Source: Brachionus manjavacas
Taxonomy: Eukaryota; Rotifera; Eurotatoria; Ploima; Brachionidae
Assembly (NCBI GenBank): GCA_019054805.1
Contig: JAHQIY010000003.1
Span: 2,356,001 to 2,420,000, forward strand
DNA: 64,000 bases
Direction: 5' to 3'
In this document: positions 10,927-23,285 of the stretch, piece after piece
Layout of the letters: every line of letters starts with the position of its first letter
Position numbering within the stretch: position 1 is the stretch's first letter
The notes under the pieces: model-generated
What the model was told of the DNA's origin: nothing
The model's input: only the letters and a program-made list of their open reading frames with translations
Databases searched by the model: none
Position numbers and translations under genes: made by a program

Positions 10927-11280
10927 AAATCCCAACATCAAATAAATCCAAAGATCTGCCAGTCAGGCTTTAGAGACCACAAGAAAACTAGGGACAATCT
11001 TTTTTTTTTGACTCAAAAGATTTGGGAACAAATAAATAGGTTCTTTGACATTGTCAAGGCGTTTGATAAAGTTTGGCGTAATGGATCAATTAATACATTA
11101 ATTAATTTAGGAATCCCTATGGAATTAGTAAGTCAGATAAAGTCTTTGCTTTCAGAGCGAAATTTCTCAGTTGACGCAGAGGGAGAGAAAAGCATGAATT
11201 GTCCGATCGAGACTGATGTTCCCCAAGGAGAAGACCTGAGTCCCTGGTTCCTGTGCACCTATCACTTCGATGTTTCTTAA
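10927..11280 (+). pseudogene. LINE reverse-transcriptase fragment
   Basis: The open stretch reads CQSGFRDHKKTRDNLFFLTQ, then FFDIVKAFDKVWRNG (motif A), NLGIPMELVSQIKS and DVPQGEDLSPW (motif B). This is the fingers-palm part of a Jockey/I-like LINE RT. The active-site FADD block is absent and the frame stops at 11280. The piece follows directly on the ATT tail of another LINE, so two insertions are joined here. Confidence 0.75.
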
Positions 11281-11957
11281 GTCCGATCTTCACCTGAATG
11301 ATAATTTCGACACTGATTATGATCCACAGCGACCTTCTTTTTCTCATTTCTTTCAAATAATTTTGTGTCAGAAAACGAACAATTAATAACAAAAAAAAAT
11401 ATTTAATTTTCATATTTATTTTTATTACTGTTTCCTTTAACTTTCTCACTAAAATTCTAGCTATAAAATCCTTAATCTAAACTCTAAACATTGATTTTTT
11501 CTTTATTAGAAACTCAAACTTATCTTTTTTTAATTAACTTGTATAAAATAATTAATTTTTTTTTCTAAATTAAATAACGAAATTATTTTTTCTCGAAACT
11601 CAATTTTCAAAAGTTCTATAATTTTCACATATTGACGCAAACAGTTAGAACGGTAATCTGTAAATTAATGTCAAATGATTCTAATGTAAAAAAAAATAAT
11701 GCCAAAATATTTTAAGAAAATAATGCTAAATAGATATATTGCTAATTTAGAAAATAAGAAAATAGTGTCAAAAAAATCTAATGATAAAGTAATCTACTGC
11801 CAATTAAAATAATGAAAAAAAAATCAATTATAAGAAAAAAGAAGAGTTATAATATAACATAATAAAAAAATAGTGATTTTAGTTATTAACTTCTCTTTTT
11901 TTTTCATTTTTTTGTAAAACATAATATTAATAAAAGTAATAATAATAATATGAGTAT
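11281..11957. other. AT-rich sequence, left flank of the tandem array
   Basis: No coding region recognised. The tandem array begins at 11958, where the sequence first matches the later units. Confidence 0.45.
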
Positions 11958-12900
11958 AATTTATTCAATTTTAAAGTTGAACAAAAAATATGATAGAATA
12001 TAAAGCCTACTAAACAAGGCCATAGGTTATGACTTCAAAAACCTCAGTACAGATTTTATAAGCAATCGGAATATTGTGAATTTTGGAACAAAGAAAAAAA
12101 AAAAAATTTCAAAATGAAATATCTTTTTTACAATGAGTCTAAAAAATTAGTATTTGTAATAACTCTGCAATTTAATATCAATTTTTTTCTACAGTAAACT
12201 AGCGGTTTAACGAATCTCTATTTGACGAAAATCTTGATCTTACGAACTAAATTAAGACAATGGAAATTCGGCAACTAATGAAAGGAAAATTATTTCTTCC
12301 TCACCTCCCAATTTTAGTTTCGGTTTATCTATCCCCGGACTACAAAGTTGCCTTAATCTATAAAACAATGTAGTGAGCAAGTCCTGACAGACCTTTTGGT
12401 TTAAGTTCATCTGAATCATTCAAATACTCTTAGCTATAGTCAATTGTCTTGCCCAGCATTTAATTAATGCTATAATTGTTTTAGGTGGCTTTTTAAACAA
12501 AGAAAAAAAAGAATCTTCAATTGGCGTTTTAAACTTGCCACAAGCCGTGCATCGCCAATAAAATAATAACTTTTTGATTCCTTATTTCTACTATGAAGAT
12601 ATGGCGACATAGCTTCTTTATGTTTTTTGCAATTGGGATTGCCGCATTTTCTTGGTGAAAAAACTAAGCCAAGTTCTTACAATTTTGGTAAACTTTATAT
12701 TCTGTTGATTCGAACACGTGAACATTTTTATTCATGTTTCTATTGTGACTTTTTGATTTATTTCGAGTTTTTTAATCTATTTTTAAGCCAAGTTCTTAAA
12801 TTTTTCAAATTGCATTAAACATTATATTTTTTGGTTTTGCAGTTTTGGTAAGTCAAATTTTACTATTTCAAATGTTCAACATTTAGTTAACATTTAAGTC
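11958..12900 (+). repeat. Partial PLE copy (pseudo-LTR-like), array start
   Basis: Contains the last coding part of the PLE (about 11958-12080; GYDFKNLSTDFISNRN in frame with the GIY-YIG region of complete units) and the PLE 3' region, including the antisense Merlin-like piece. It is the 5'-truncated upstream copy in the head-to-tail PLE array. Confidence 0.65.
12290..12720 (-). pseudogene. Merlin/IS1595-like transposase relic, copy 1
   Basis: Equivalent to the piece described at 23286-23720, in the first partial PLE copy. It retains the zinc-ribbon cysteines and the region following them, but has more indels. The 63-codon frame on the plus strand here (12627-12818) is only the antisense of this relic. 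Confidence 0.5.
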
Positions 12901-13106
12901 AAGTAATTATTCACAACAAGGATTTAATCCAAGATTAAGAGTGAATAATTTTTATTACAAACAAAATTCATATTATCGAATATTTAACAATAGAAATTTT
13001 GAATCGTATTATAATCACAATCGTCCACAAGAGTCATTTTTTTCAAAATCTTTTAATAACATGAATTAAAGAAACTCAAATCAGTTTTCAATGAAAAATA
13101 GATATT
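12901..13106 (+). pseudogene. PLE N-terminal coding part, unit 1, before Gypsy insertion
   Basis: An N/Q/Y/R-rich low-complexity frame (NYSQQGFNPRLRVNNFYY onward) that has one internal stop and runs into the Gypsy LTR. The same frame resumes on the far side at 20653 with similar composition, showing that the LTR element inserted into a coding region. This is likely the poorly conserved N-terminus that precedes the RT in PLEs. Confidence 0.55.
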
Positions 13107-13535
13107 TGTTACAGGTATCGTTCTGCTGCGCACTCAGATGGGACTTATAACAAGGTATTAGAATAATAATATAAAAATATTATTAATTGTTTTAATCGTT
13201 TATTAAAATAATAACATATAAATTGTTATAGTGGAAGTGAAATCCTCTTTTAACTAAGAATTTGATTCCCTATTTATATAGATAGAATTCTACAGTATTT
13301 GATGGCACACCTAATACGTGTCCATAATTTAAATAATGTTATTTTATTAAAACCATATCATCTAGAAGATTCTAAACTATCATCAGCATCTTTTATAAAA
13401 TAATAAATGGAATTTTAATTAGAAACAAAACAACAAAATAATAATTCTAGAAGAATCTAAGAAATAAAGATTCGTCATTCTAAGTTTTAGATAAAAATAT
13501 TGTCTACCAAAATATTGCATTTCATAAATGTAACA
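13107..13535 (-). repeat. 3' LTR of Gypsy copy A
   Basis: 429 bases bounded by TGTTACA and TGTAACA, matched base for base by the LTR at 20220-20648 except for one visible substitution near the edge. Confidence 0.92.
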
Positions 13536-13548
13536 GTACCCCCCCTGC
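13536..13548 (-). promoter_or_regulatory. Polypurine tract of Gypsy copy A
   Basis: On the minus strand GCAGGGGGGG sits three bases before the 3' LTR, where plus-strand DNA synthesis is primed in LTR elements. Copy B has one more G (24550-24563). Confidence 0.7.
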
Positions 13549-13564
13549 GAGGAAGACATTGTCC

Positions 13565-14128
13565 TCAATGCATAATATTGTTCTTGTAGTTTAACATAAA
13601 CTCGTTTGCAGATTCAGTTCTTTCCAAAAATCCTACATTGTTTGTTACATTTGAATCAAATTTTTCAGTTTCTATATATTCTTTAAAGTTTAAATCTTCT
13701 TCTTTTTCTATGTTCTTTAACTCTATACATTTGATTTCTTTATTTTCTTTCTTGTAGAAACATTTGTGGACTATCCAAATAAATCCAATACAAAATATCG
13801 TAATACAGACACAAATGATTGTTAGTATAATCATCTGGAACGTTTTTTCGGTGTGATGGATAATTTTATTGATTGAATCAGGAATACGCAATGAATAATC
13901 ATTTTTTGTAAGTATTTCGTTTATAGTATCTCTGTTTGGACCATAGTTAAGATTAAGTTGGTCTTTATTTGATGTTTCCTTTTCAACAAAATTAAACAAC
14001 TTTCCATAATGGTTAAAGTCTAAATCTTTAAAGTTTAATTGATCTCGGTGTAAATGAATAACCATTTGGGTATAGTTGAGTCTTAGAATTTGTTTATTTT
14101 TCCTTAGGTATAAACTAGAGTCATTCAA
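13565..14128 (-). pseudogene. Envelope C-terminal part, copy A (after frameshift)
   Basis: The 187-residue frame holds the end of the ectodomain, one strong membrane segment (about 22 hydrophobic residues, MIILTIICVCITIFC onward) and a charged tail of 67 residues. In copy B it is continuous with integrase and the rest of env. In copy A it is cut off by one extra A in an A run near 14206. Confidence 0.8.
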
Positions 14129-14192
14129 ATGTATGTATTTTGATGAAACTATATCACACTTTACAAGTTTTGAATTATCTAAAATAATTCCA

Positions 14193-17051
14193 TCAGGTGT
14201 TAAAAAATCCTTTGTTATTTTTGTTCCTTATTTCAAAATTTACTTGCATATCGGTGTAACATTCTATTGAGATATTGTTGAATGTTACCCGAGTTAAGCT
14301 AATACATTCCAATTTATAAAGTTCTTCTTTCTCAGCTAAGATGTTTAAATCATTACCATATTGATCATTTATTCTGTAAATTTTATTAGATCCTCTGAAA
14401 GTCTTAAGTAATGCCATAATAGAGTAACAAAACTTCACAGACATCATTGTCTTTAATTTCGTAAACAGATTGAACACTTTGTAATCCGTATCAGCCAAAG
14501 TTAAATCTATTAATTGGTTAATACTTGTCTCGTCGATCTTCAACTGAGCAGTATTATTACTTGTAATGTAAATATCATCGTTTGTTTTTAGTAAGACCAT
14601 GTCACATTCATGTTCTTTCGAATATGTCTCAAGTAAAATTTTTTCTTTATCTGAGTAAAAGATGTTATCAATTTTAGTGAAATTGATTTTTCCTATAAAT
14701 TTAAATAGACAATAATTGATTATGTCTCTTTTCCATACAATCATTTTGTCACCGATACTACAGAATTCGCGTTTAGCATAACACTCGCCTTGTCCTACCA
14801 GTAAACCATCTTTTGGTTGAAACAAAGGTGAGGTTTCATTTTCTGCCTTAATAGTTTTTACACAGTACTCGCAATTTATAATTTCAAATTCACGAGTATT
14901 CCATAAAGCAAAATCGAGCTTAGGTTTTTCTATAAAGTAGCATCTGTCTTCTTCGCATAACATTAGATTTGAGTCGCACTTTTTTGTGTATATCATATCC
15001 CAACACTCTATAGAACTTACTTGTAATGGGGCTGTAAAATAATTAATTTCATCATTACCCCATAATGGACGATAAGTTCTTCCAATTATTTTTGTTTTTA
15101 GGCAAACGTACCCGCGACCATCGACACTATATTTTGATTTCCGTAACATACTATACTCGTTAGATTCTCCATACCGTACATTAGGGTGATTGCAGTCAAG
15201 TTCGTTTAAGTCATACAAGCTACGTTTAGTATGTGAAGAACAATATTGGAACATGCCATCAATCGATTGACATAAAATTGGAGTGATAAATACCATAAAT
15301 AACATGATAATCATAATAAAAGAATGGTTAAGACTTCGAGAAAATAGACTTGTTTGGTGAATTTTACCGTGAAATTCTTGTATTGCTTCGATATTATCTA
15401 TATGATTTTCAGGTATCCAACTATTTTCTGATACTGGTGAATCAAGCCATTTGACAAAATATTCGATTTTTCCATTCCTTGTTCTCCAATCCATAATGCT
15501 TTCTATTTGAAATTTGATTTGAGCATCATCAGACTTAGGAACTACTTTGAGCTTGTTTCGTGGGAGAGATTTGACGTATTTGCCATCTACAGTAGTAAGT
15601 TTGTAATTACCCCCTTTCGCTTGTTCCACTACAACGTAAGGACCTAGGTAATTAGCCTCAAGTTTACCTTTAATAGGTTTATTCATTATGAAGACATGGG
15701 TTCCTGTTGATAGTTTGTCTTCCTTAACAAGATTTCTATCATCTTGTATTGATTTTTGTCTTTTTTGATACTTATCCAGTGTATCATTTACATTGTTTAG
15801 AGTTACTTCTTGTAATTTCTTTATCTCTAAAGCTCGTTTACAAATTGCTTCTAAATCATTTTCATTATCAGAGGTTCGATAATCTTGGAAATGATTAACT
15901 TTTCTTCCAAAGTATAGTTCGAAAGGAGTAAAACCCGTAGCAGTGTGAACTTTTGTATTGTATGCCATTAGAATATAGGGGAGCCAATCGATCCATTCTT
16001 CCGGACTTGAGTCCACATGTTTTTTCAAGCTGTTATTAAGGGTTTTGTTAAAACGTTCCGTTAAGCCATTTGTTTGTGGATGGTACGGAGAAGTAACTCT
16101 TCTCTCAATACCGCTTAGTTTTAATAGAGAAGTAACCGTTTTGTTTAGGAATTCTTTACCTTGATCGGACAACAGCTCTTTTGGAGGTCCATTTTCAGCA
16201 ATGAATGACCATAAATACTGTGCCTGTTCTTCTTGGGTTTTATTACGTATACAATATGCCCAAGCTTTACGAGTCAAAGGTTCGGTGATAACAAGTATAC
16301 CTTTGAAACCTTCAGGAGTCTCTGGTAAACCCCAAATAAGATCTAAAGCTATTCTTTCAAAAACGGTTTTGACTTTTATTGCCTTAGCCGGATGGTAAAT
16401 TTGTCTTTCTTTGTTGTGTTTCTGACATTGAACACATTTACCAATTATGAATTTGACATCTTTATCCATATTTTTCCAATAGTATTGCTCTTTGAGTCTT
16501 TTCGTAGTAGCTTCCGGACCATAATGACCAACAAGATGAGCGATTTCAATGTAATTTTTCCTATCTTCTTTTCTGGGAACGTAAAGACAGTCTTCACTTT
16601 CTGGATTCACATCTAGTTTGATGAAAAGTTTATCATCTTTCCATTTGTAATGAATAGCAAGTATTTCTATTCTTTTTACATTTTTCTTTGAGATACCATC
16701 TCTATGACGACCATTCTGAAGAAAATACAGTAAAGTACAATCATCATATGGGTCTAATAGTTTATCAATAGCATCTTGATCCTTCTGGGCGGATTCTTCA
16801 GTCACTTTCGATTTACATCTTGTATTGTATAAAACTGGACGACTTAAAGCATCGACATTGCTATGAATTGCACCTTTTCTGTGGATTATCTCAAAGTCAT
16901 AGACTTGAAGACATAATGCCCATCTAGCCAAACGACCAGTTGGATCTTGGATGTTCATAAGCCACTTGAGAGCTGCATGGTCTGTGATGACTTCAAACTT
17001 AGTACCATATAAATAAATACGAAAGAATTTAACAGCCCATACCACAGCCAA
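14193..17051 (-). pseudogene. RNase H end, integrase, chromodomain and envelope, copy A
   Basis: Identical in plan to the frame at 24580-28065 in copy B, where domains are listed. It runs from the second RNase H aspartate region through integrase (HHCC and DDE), chromodomain, signal/membrane segment and most of the envelope ectodomain. It then shifts frame near 14206 and ends early. The usable start is internal: the upstream pol frame is cut by a TAA at about 17055, shared with copy B. Confidence 0.88.
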
Positions 17052-17054
17052 ACA

Positions 17055-17566
17055 TTCTTTTTAAGTAATTCCATAATGAATTTCGGCGTTTTTGAGATTT
17101 CTTGAAGCATACAGACATACATAATCCAGGTTATTTTCATCTTTTTGCGACAAAATTGCACCCAGTGCATATGATGAAGCATCTGTATATAGGAAAAATT
17201 TCTTTGAGTAATCGGGTAGTCTCAAAACTGGATACTTGATCAGGCTCTCTTTTAGTTCATTAAATGCTTCTTCGCATTCAACCGACCATACAAACGGTAT
17301 ATCCTTCTTTAGTAAATTGTAGAGAGGTTGAGCCATTTTAGCATAATCTTTAACAAATCGTCTGTAATAACCAGTAAGAGCAAGAAATTCTTGAATTTGC
17401 TTTACATTTTCCGGTCTTTTACGATCTTTAATACATTTTATTTTGTTTGGATCCATGAATACACCATCTCGTGATACAATGAAACCTAATAATTTGATTG
17501 AGATTCTAAACCATTGACACTTTTCTATATTCAATTTTAGACCAGCTTTATTGAGTAGGTTTAGGA
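17055..17566 (-). pseudogene. RT connection and RNase H N-part, copy A
   Basis: Encodes the RT thumb/connection (GFIVSRDGVFMDP, FLALTGYYRRFVKDYAK) and the start of RNase H with its first catalytic aspartate (LYTDASSYALGAIL). It is closed by an in-frame TAA, at the position where related elements have an acidic codon, three codons before KECLAVVWAV. It follows a frameshift just after the RT active site. Both lesions occur in copy B too. Confidence 0.85.
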
Positions 17567-17947
17567 CTATAGCAAGGTGTTCAAAATGTTCCTCGAGGAA
17601 TTTTGAAAAACCGTAATATCATCGATATAAATTCTTACGAAGTTTAAATTACCTAAAAGTTGATGCATTAATCTGCTAAAGTCTGCCGGGGCATTCTTTA
17701 AGCCGAATGGTAATATAAGGAATTCAAAATGTCCATCTGGTGTAGAAAAAGCTGTTTTTGAAATTGAATTTTCATCTAGTTCAACTTGCCAATATCCGGA
17801 CTTTAGATCTAGAGAAGAAAACCATTTTGCACCACTCATGCTGTCTAAAACATCATCTATTCTTGGTATTGGAAATGGATCTAATAAGGTAACCGCATTG
17901 AGTTTACGGTAATCTACGCAAAATCGTTTGCTTCCATCTTTTACCAA
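17567..17947 (-). pseudogene. RT palm with YIDD, copy A
   Basis: Contains DYRKLNAV, FSSLDLKSGYWQ (the conserved glycine is present here, unlike in copy B), LPFGLKNAP and the active site YIDDI. Separated from the protease/RT start by a 2-base deletion near 17940 and from the RT thumb by a lost T near 17600. Confidence 0.88.
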
Positions 17948-19391
17948 TCATTACTACAGGAAACGACCACGGAATAGTTGAATGTCTGATTATACCAGCC
18001 TTAAGCATTTTATCTATTTCGGTTTTTATTTCTTGTCGTTCTTTCTCTGATTTTCTAAAAGGATATAGAAAAATCGGATGTTTGTTTTCAACACGAATTA
18101 CGTGTTTACGCATCTTACAGCGACCAAGGTTATTATAATCAGTAGCAAACACATCATTGATTGTCTTCATGAAAAGACTTATATTACTTAGCTCTTGTTC
18201 ATTTAAAACCTTTTCATCTATTAAGTCTTGATTGCTATTGGTATTCCAACTTGCGTCATTTTCCAATTCCAATAGATCAATTTCATCTTCATTTATTTCT
18301 GATAAGAAAGAATATTCCTTAAAGCAATTCATGTCATCCTCATATAGTGACTCTGATGCTTCTGGAGGTATAAATGCTCTTCTGTTCTTAGAATCTATGA
18401 TTACACCTGTTTCGTTAAACCAATCTAATCCGACGAGTATATTGTCTTGAAGATTGGTAATAGGACAACGAACGTACGCTGTTTTTCCAAAAATTGTTAG
18501 CTTAATTGGTTTTGTTAAGCCAATCGGAAGTTCTTTACGACCACTTGCCATAATTATGGAATATTCCGGTTTCTCGTATTTAATACCCAGTCTGTCCACT
18601 AGGTCCTTTGATATCACTGATGTCGTAGATCCAGTATCGAGAATTCCTGTTACACTATTGTTATCAACATTAGCAGGAACATCTAACAGTTTTACATTCT
18701 TTGCACCCAAAAAGTTACTTTGCTCATATCTTAACATATAGCTTTTAGTTTCATATTTTGAAATTATATTTTGAAGATCAGGATCATCCTTCTTTACTTC
18801 AACCATATAAGATTTCTTTTGGTACTTTTTTCCATTTCTACTATTTTCAGTACCATGTCTATTGTAATTATTAGATGCATGCTGTTTGTAGTTACCAGTT
18901 GGAGTTTTATTGTTATTACTTTTACTACCATTCTTTTTAGATCGACACTCCTTGGCGATATGGCCTACCTTTTTGCAATTCCTACAAACCAAACTCTTGT
19001 CTCTATTATGTGTTTTTGCGCTCATCATTACCTTTTGATTGTTGTACTCAAGCACTTCTTCTGATCTTGTTGCCATATCTATTGCGTCTTCAAATGTTTT
19101 TGGATTTTGAAGCTTGACATATGTTTTCGTTTTTGGTTGCAATCCGTTTATAAAACATTGCATTTTAAACTCTTGCGATATTTCATTAAGCTGACCAGCA
19201 ATATTTCTAAATCTGTTCAAGTAATCATCAAAATTACTCGTTTGCTTGATATTGGTTATCTGGTCTCTCAATCTTGATTTCTTGTCCTTTGGGATATAAA
19301 ATAAACTAAGTTTTCTTACGAATTCATCCCAATCTGTTTGTGGAAATTCCTCAATTATATTTCTGTAGTTATGCAGAGCTGATTCATCCAA
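17904..19391 (-). pseudogene. Gag, CCHC, protease and RT start, copy A
   Basis: A 495-codon frame. The capsid-like helical region occupies residues 1-130 (SNFDDYLNRFRNIAGQL), the zinc knuckle CRNCKKVGHIAKEC residues 136-149, and the aspartic protease site ILDTGSTTS about residue 252. A linker follows, then the RT entry (PFRKSEKERQEIKTEIDKML). It ends in a false tail after the copy-A-specific 2-base deletion. The reading frame upstream of residue 1 is continuous with gag sequence that begins in another frame at 19632. Confidence 0.88.
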
Positions 19392-19440
19392 GTAAAAATT
19401 CGCATACTTCAGCCATAAATCACGTCCAATACCATCATTT

Positions 19441-19632
19441 TCAAAACTTTTGTTCTACTTTGAAAAACCAATTGTCCAGATCTTCATTTTTGTTGCCTTT
19501 AAATATTGGAACATTTCTATTTGGTCTATACCCACTTTCTTTTTGGATCGCTTGGTAGGTCGCCTGTTGAAACTGTACCTGTTCATTCTGTGATGAAGTT
19601 GGAGTTTCCATATTCTCCTTTTTGCTCCACAT
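19441..19632 (-). pseudogene. Gag N-terminal segment, copy A
   Basis: A 63-codon frame from an ATG (VPIFKGNKNEDLDNWFFKVE is the typical beginning of a Gypsy capsid domain). It meets a stop within a few bases of the point where the main gag frame continues, offset by one base. The same arrangement is present in copy B, so it predates the duplication. A programmed +1 shift is possible but a simple old mutation is equally likely. Confidence 0.7.
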
Positions 19633-19672
19633 ATTTGTGTACTGGCTATTTTGGACTTGCAGGTTTAGAATT

Positions 19673-20063
19673 TTAGCTATATACTAAAATTCTAATTCTA
19701 AACTTTAATTCAGCAATATACTTTTTAGAAACTCTACTTTCTTCTATGCTGTTTTTTGCAATCAGCATCCAATCTTGGTTAGATGGATCCGTCACGACCT
19801 GATGCGGCGGCTTGTTCAATGTCATTGACGACTTCGTCGTTGATTGGGCTTGGTTTGCTCTGCTCTGCGTTTGTGTACCGCTTCCACCACTTGGAGCTTG
19901 TTGCTGCCCTTGGTTCTTATTACCTTGAGCTTTTTGGTCCTTTTCATTTTCATCTTCAGAGCTCATTCTCTGTTTTCTATCAGCGCTTTGTTGGCGTTCC
20001 GACCTTTGTTTTTCTTTTTTTGTTTTCCGGAAATTTAGTATATGGATTTGACATATACCTTCT
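19673..20063 (-). pseudogene. Polar N-terminal ORF of the Gypsy element, copy A
   Basis: A K/E/Q/S-rich reading frame of about 126 codons in the intact version (copy B, 30689-31069). In copy A an extra T in a T run near 20027 takes the natural ATG out of frame; an internal ATG (MSSEDENEK) could still start it. It ends 39 bases before the gag ATG at 19632. No domain recognised. It occupies the position of a leader or gag N-terminus. Confidence 0.6.
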
Positions 20064-20205
20064 GTTTTACTACACAATCAGTCACCACTATTGTGTATTC
20101 TTATTAGTTAATCTTATTAACTTAACTTGCTAGGCTTTACCTGCTTAGCTTAACTTTCAATTGAAATTATATAATTTGTTCGGTAGATCGTTTTTTTTTT
20201 TTTTA

Positions 20206-20217
20206 TAGCTGCTACCA
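20206..20217 (-). promoter_or_regulatory. Primer-binding site, Gypsy copy A
   Basis: On the minus strand TGGTAGCAGCTA begins two bases inside the 5' LTR. The first ten bases are the same as in Gypsy-1 (10009-10018) and nine match initiator tRNA-Met. Confidence 0.65.
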
Positions 20218-20219
20218 AC

Positions 20220-20648
20220 TGTTACAGGTCTCGTTCTGCTGCGCACTCAGATGGGACTTATAACAAGGTATTAGAATAATAATATAAAAATATTATTAAT
20301 TGTTTTAATCGTTTATTAAAATAATAACATATAAATTGTTATAGTGGAAGTGAAATCCTCTTTTAACTAAGAATTTGATTCCCTATTTATATAGATAGAA
20401 TTCTACAGTATTTGATGGCACACCTAATACGTGTCCATAATTTAAATAATGTTATTTTATTAAAACCATATCATCTAGAAGATTCTAAACTATCATCAGC
20501 ATCTTTTATAAAATAATAAATGGAATTTTAATTAGAAACAAAACAACAAAATAATAATTCTAGAAGAATCTAAGAAATAAAGATTCGTCATTCTAAGTTT
20601 TAGATAAAAATATTGTCTACCAAAATATTGCATTTCATAAATGTAACA
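20220..20648 (-). repeat. 5' LTR of Gypsy copy A
   Basis: 429 bases with TGTTACA/TGTAACA ends; partner of 13107-13535. Followed outside by the TATT target duplication. Confidence 0.92.
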
Positions 20649-20652
20649 TATT

Positions 20653-23075
20653 CAAATCGATTTAATATCAACTATCAGCAACAAATTTCAAATCATAGAA
20701 GATTTAACAGTTATGAAATTCATTAAAATAATAATACAAATATTGATTCTAGAGTTAATAGACAATCCCAACAAACTCAAATGCGCGCTGAATCAACTCA
20801 AAATTTTCGAAAAAAACATTCACTCTCGATAAGATATTGACCATTACTGGCAGTGAAAAACCAATTTACAAGTAAGAAAACTCCGTTTTTTCTTTTGGTG
20901 ATATTGAAACTAATTATAATATGCTATTAAACATTATTTCTCTTCTCTCTTTAGGACTTAAATTTGTACTTTCTTTTTTTAATAACACTTATGATTATTT
21001 CCAATATCTCTTAAATAATATAGAAATTTCTTTAACAGACTTTAATGCTAGACTATTTTTTTAAAAAAATAAATTTAGAAATAGGAAATTAAATGAAAAT
21101 TTGGATACTAATATTCTTATGGAATTGTATTAGAATCGGATTTGGTTAGTGATTTAGTGCATAAATTTTGTAAAAAAGATTGTTATAGAAATTTTAATAC
21201 AGATCATATTCCTTTATTAAACGAGACAATACAAATTAGAAAAAAAGTTTTTCAAAAGTTAAAAATTAAGATAAATAATGAGATTGTAGCTAATATAAGT
21301 GAAAATCAATTTTATTTTTTATATAAATTTCTTAAAGAAAAACCATTTTCGGTACTTCAATGCGATAAAAATATTGGAACCTTGATTATTTCTAACGAAG
21401 ATAAAAGTAAATTAGGAAGCTTACATTTAAGTAATTTAAAATTTTATTAATTAGACTCTAATCCTTTGGAATTTGTAATTAATAATATTAATTCTGAGCT
21501 TAATATGCTGTACAATAGTAAAAAGATATCTAGTAGATTTTTTAAAAAACTTATATTAAACAAAGATTGCAAATGTGGAAATTTTAAGAAACTTCCGAAA
21601 ATACATAAAAATAAATTCGACATTAGACCCATAATTAACTGTTCAAATCATCCTACTTCAAAATTTTGTGAATTTATAGATATGTTATGTAAGCCTTAAA
21701 TTACTAACTGTCCTACTATACTCAAAGACTCTCAAGAACTCCTTCAAATTAGTGAAAAGATAAGAATTAATTCGGATAAAGTTTATATTTATTCATGTGA
21801 CTTCGAGTCACTTTATACTAATATAAACCCAGATCATGCAATAGACATTATTTGTGATTTTTTAAAAAGCTCAATTAATTTTGTTAATAATTTAGATTTT
21901 GATTTAATTAGTCTTAGGAAAATTTTCGAATTAATTTTAATTTCAGGGATTTTCCAATTTAAAAATTCGTTTTATATTCAAGTTTCTGGTTTTCCTATGG
22001 GAGTTAAATGTGGCCCAACTGTTGCTAATCTTCATCTTTTCATTCTCGAGAAAAAATTGGTCTTCTTTAAACTCAGTAGTTCTTTATAAAAGATTTATTG
22101 ATGATATTTAAATTATTTCAATTTTTGAATTAGAATTAGAAAATTTAAGAGCTCAATTTTTATATTTAAAATTAAATATTGAATTAGGTGATATAGTAAA
22201 TTTTCTAGATCTTAAAATAAGCTTGGACTCGATTTTACAAAAAATTTTCTTTGATTTATTCATTAAGCAAACTAATCCTTCTAACTACTTAATACCTTTT
22301 TCTAATCATCCGACACACATCTTTGATAATATTCCTATTTCCTTATTTATTAGAATTAGACGTATTTGTTCTTCTTATATAGATTATTTAAGTAATTCTA
22401 GAAATCTTATATAACAACTTTTAAGACAAGGATATAATTTTAATAAGATTCTAGGAGCTGTAGGTCAATAGGTAATAAAGATGGATTGGAATTAATTCCT
22501 TATAAATCAAAAAATGATAATAATAATTTAGGTTTAAAATATTTTCATAATTTTGACATCAATTCAAGTTTTCTTCAAAAATTAATTTACGATTCGTTTA
22601 ATACAAAACTAAAATACTCTATGTAAATCGCATAAATAAAAATATAGGTGATTATTTAATTTTTAATTTTAAGTTTTCTCAATTAAAATCTAACTTTTGT
22701 AATAAATGTTTTGATGAAAGTTGTAAAACTTGTAAATAAATTGATAGATTTAATATCATAGATTTGGATTTGGATAAATATTATATTGGAGAGACAAAAA
22801 AAGAAGTAAGATTTAGGATTCAACAACACATTTATAAAATCAATTATTTTAAATCTAACGTTAGCAAAATTTATTTGTTTTCAACAACTATAGTGAAATA
22901 GGCATTCATTTCTCTTTAAAGGATCATTCAATTTATTCAATTTTAAAGTTGAACAAAAAATATGATAGAATATAAAGCCGACTAAACAAGCCCATAGGTT
23001 ATGACTTCAAAAACCTCAGTACAGATTTTATAAGCAATCGGAATATTGTGAATTTTGGAACAAAGAAAAAAAAAA
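20653..23075 (+). pseudogene. Penelope-like RT and GIY-YIG endonuclease, unit 1
   Basis: The body of the PLE polyprotein, broken by several stops. In order: a low-complexity N-part; SLGLKFVLSFFNN (N-terminal PLE block, about 20950); VLQCDKNIGTLIIS (motif RT1, 21356); KLPKIHKNKFDIRPIINC (21590); YSCDFESLYTNI (motif A, 21796); GFPMGVKCGPTVAN (motif B, 21988); and the FIDD active-site region (22085-22110), which is frameshifted here. It ends with a GIY-YIG domain from about 22770 (KYYIGETKKEVRFRIQQHIY), whose end reads into the next array unit. Stops at about 21448 and 21697 are shared with unit 2. Unit 1 alone has an extra A near 22052 and changes near 22108. In PLEs the RT makes cDNA at a nick cut by the GIY-YIG nuclease. 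Confidence 0.85.
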
Positions 23076-23285
23076 AAATTTAAAAATGAAATATCTTTTT
23101 TACAATGAGTCCAAAAATTGTTCTTCAAAAATCATGTCATAGTAACTTTGTATCACCCAAATTTATTATTTGTAATAACTCTGCAATTTAATATCAATTT
23201 TTTTCTACAGTAAACTAGCGGTTTAACGAATCTTATTTGACGAAAATCTTGATTTTACGAACTAAATTAAGACAATGGAAATTCG

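Larger units (their letters stand above)
13107..20648 (-). mobile_element. Env-bearing Gypsy element, copy A (nested in PLE)
   Basis: A complete LTR element of 7,542 bases on the minus strand, with the target duplication TATT at 13103-13106 and 20649-20652. Order on the minus strand: 5' LTR, primer-binding site, polar gag ORF, gag with CCHC, protease, RT, RNase H, integrase, chromodomain, envelope, polypurine tract, 3' LTR. The LTRs differ at one base that I can see, so the insertion is young. Coding lesions private to copy A are an extra T near 20027 in the first gag ORF, a 2-base deletion near 17940 in RT, and one extra A in a run near 14206 in env. Confidence 0.92.

Noticed and set aside
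12627-12818. 63-codon plus-strand frame, repeated at 23641 and 34642
   Set aside because: It is antisense to the Merlin-like relic, whose minus-strand reading has recognisable zinc-ribbon cysteines.
20860-20955. Intron in the PLE (gtaagaaaac...ctctctttag)
   Set aside because: The region reads through as protein matching the conserved N-terminal PLE block, so no intron is needed.
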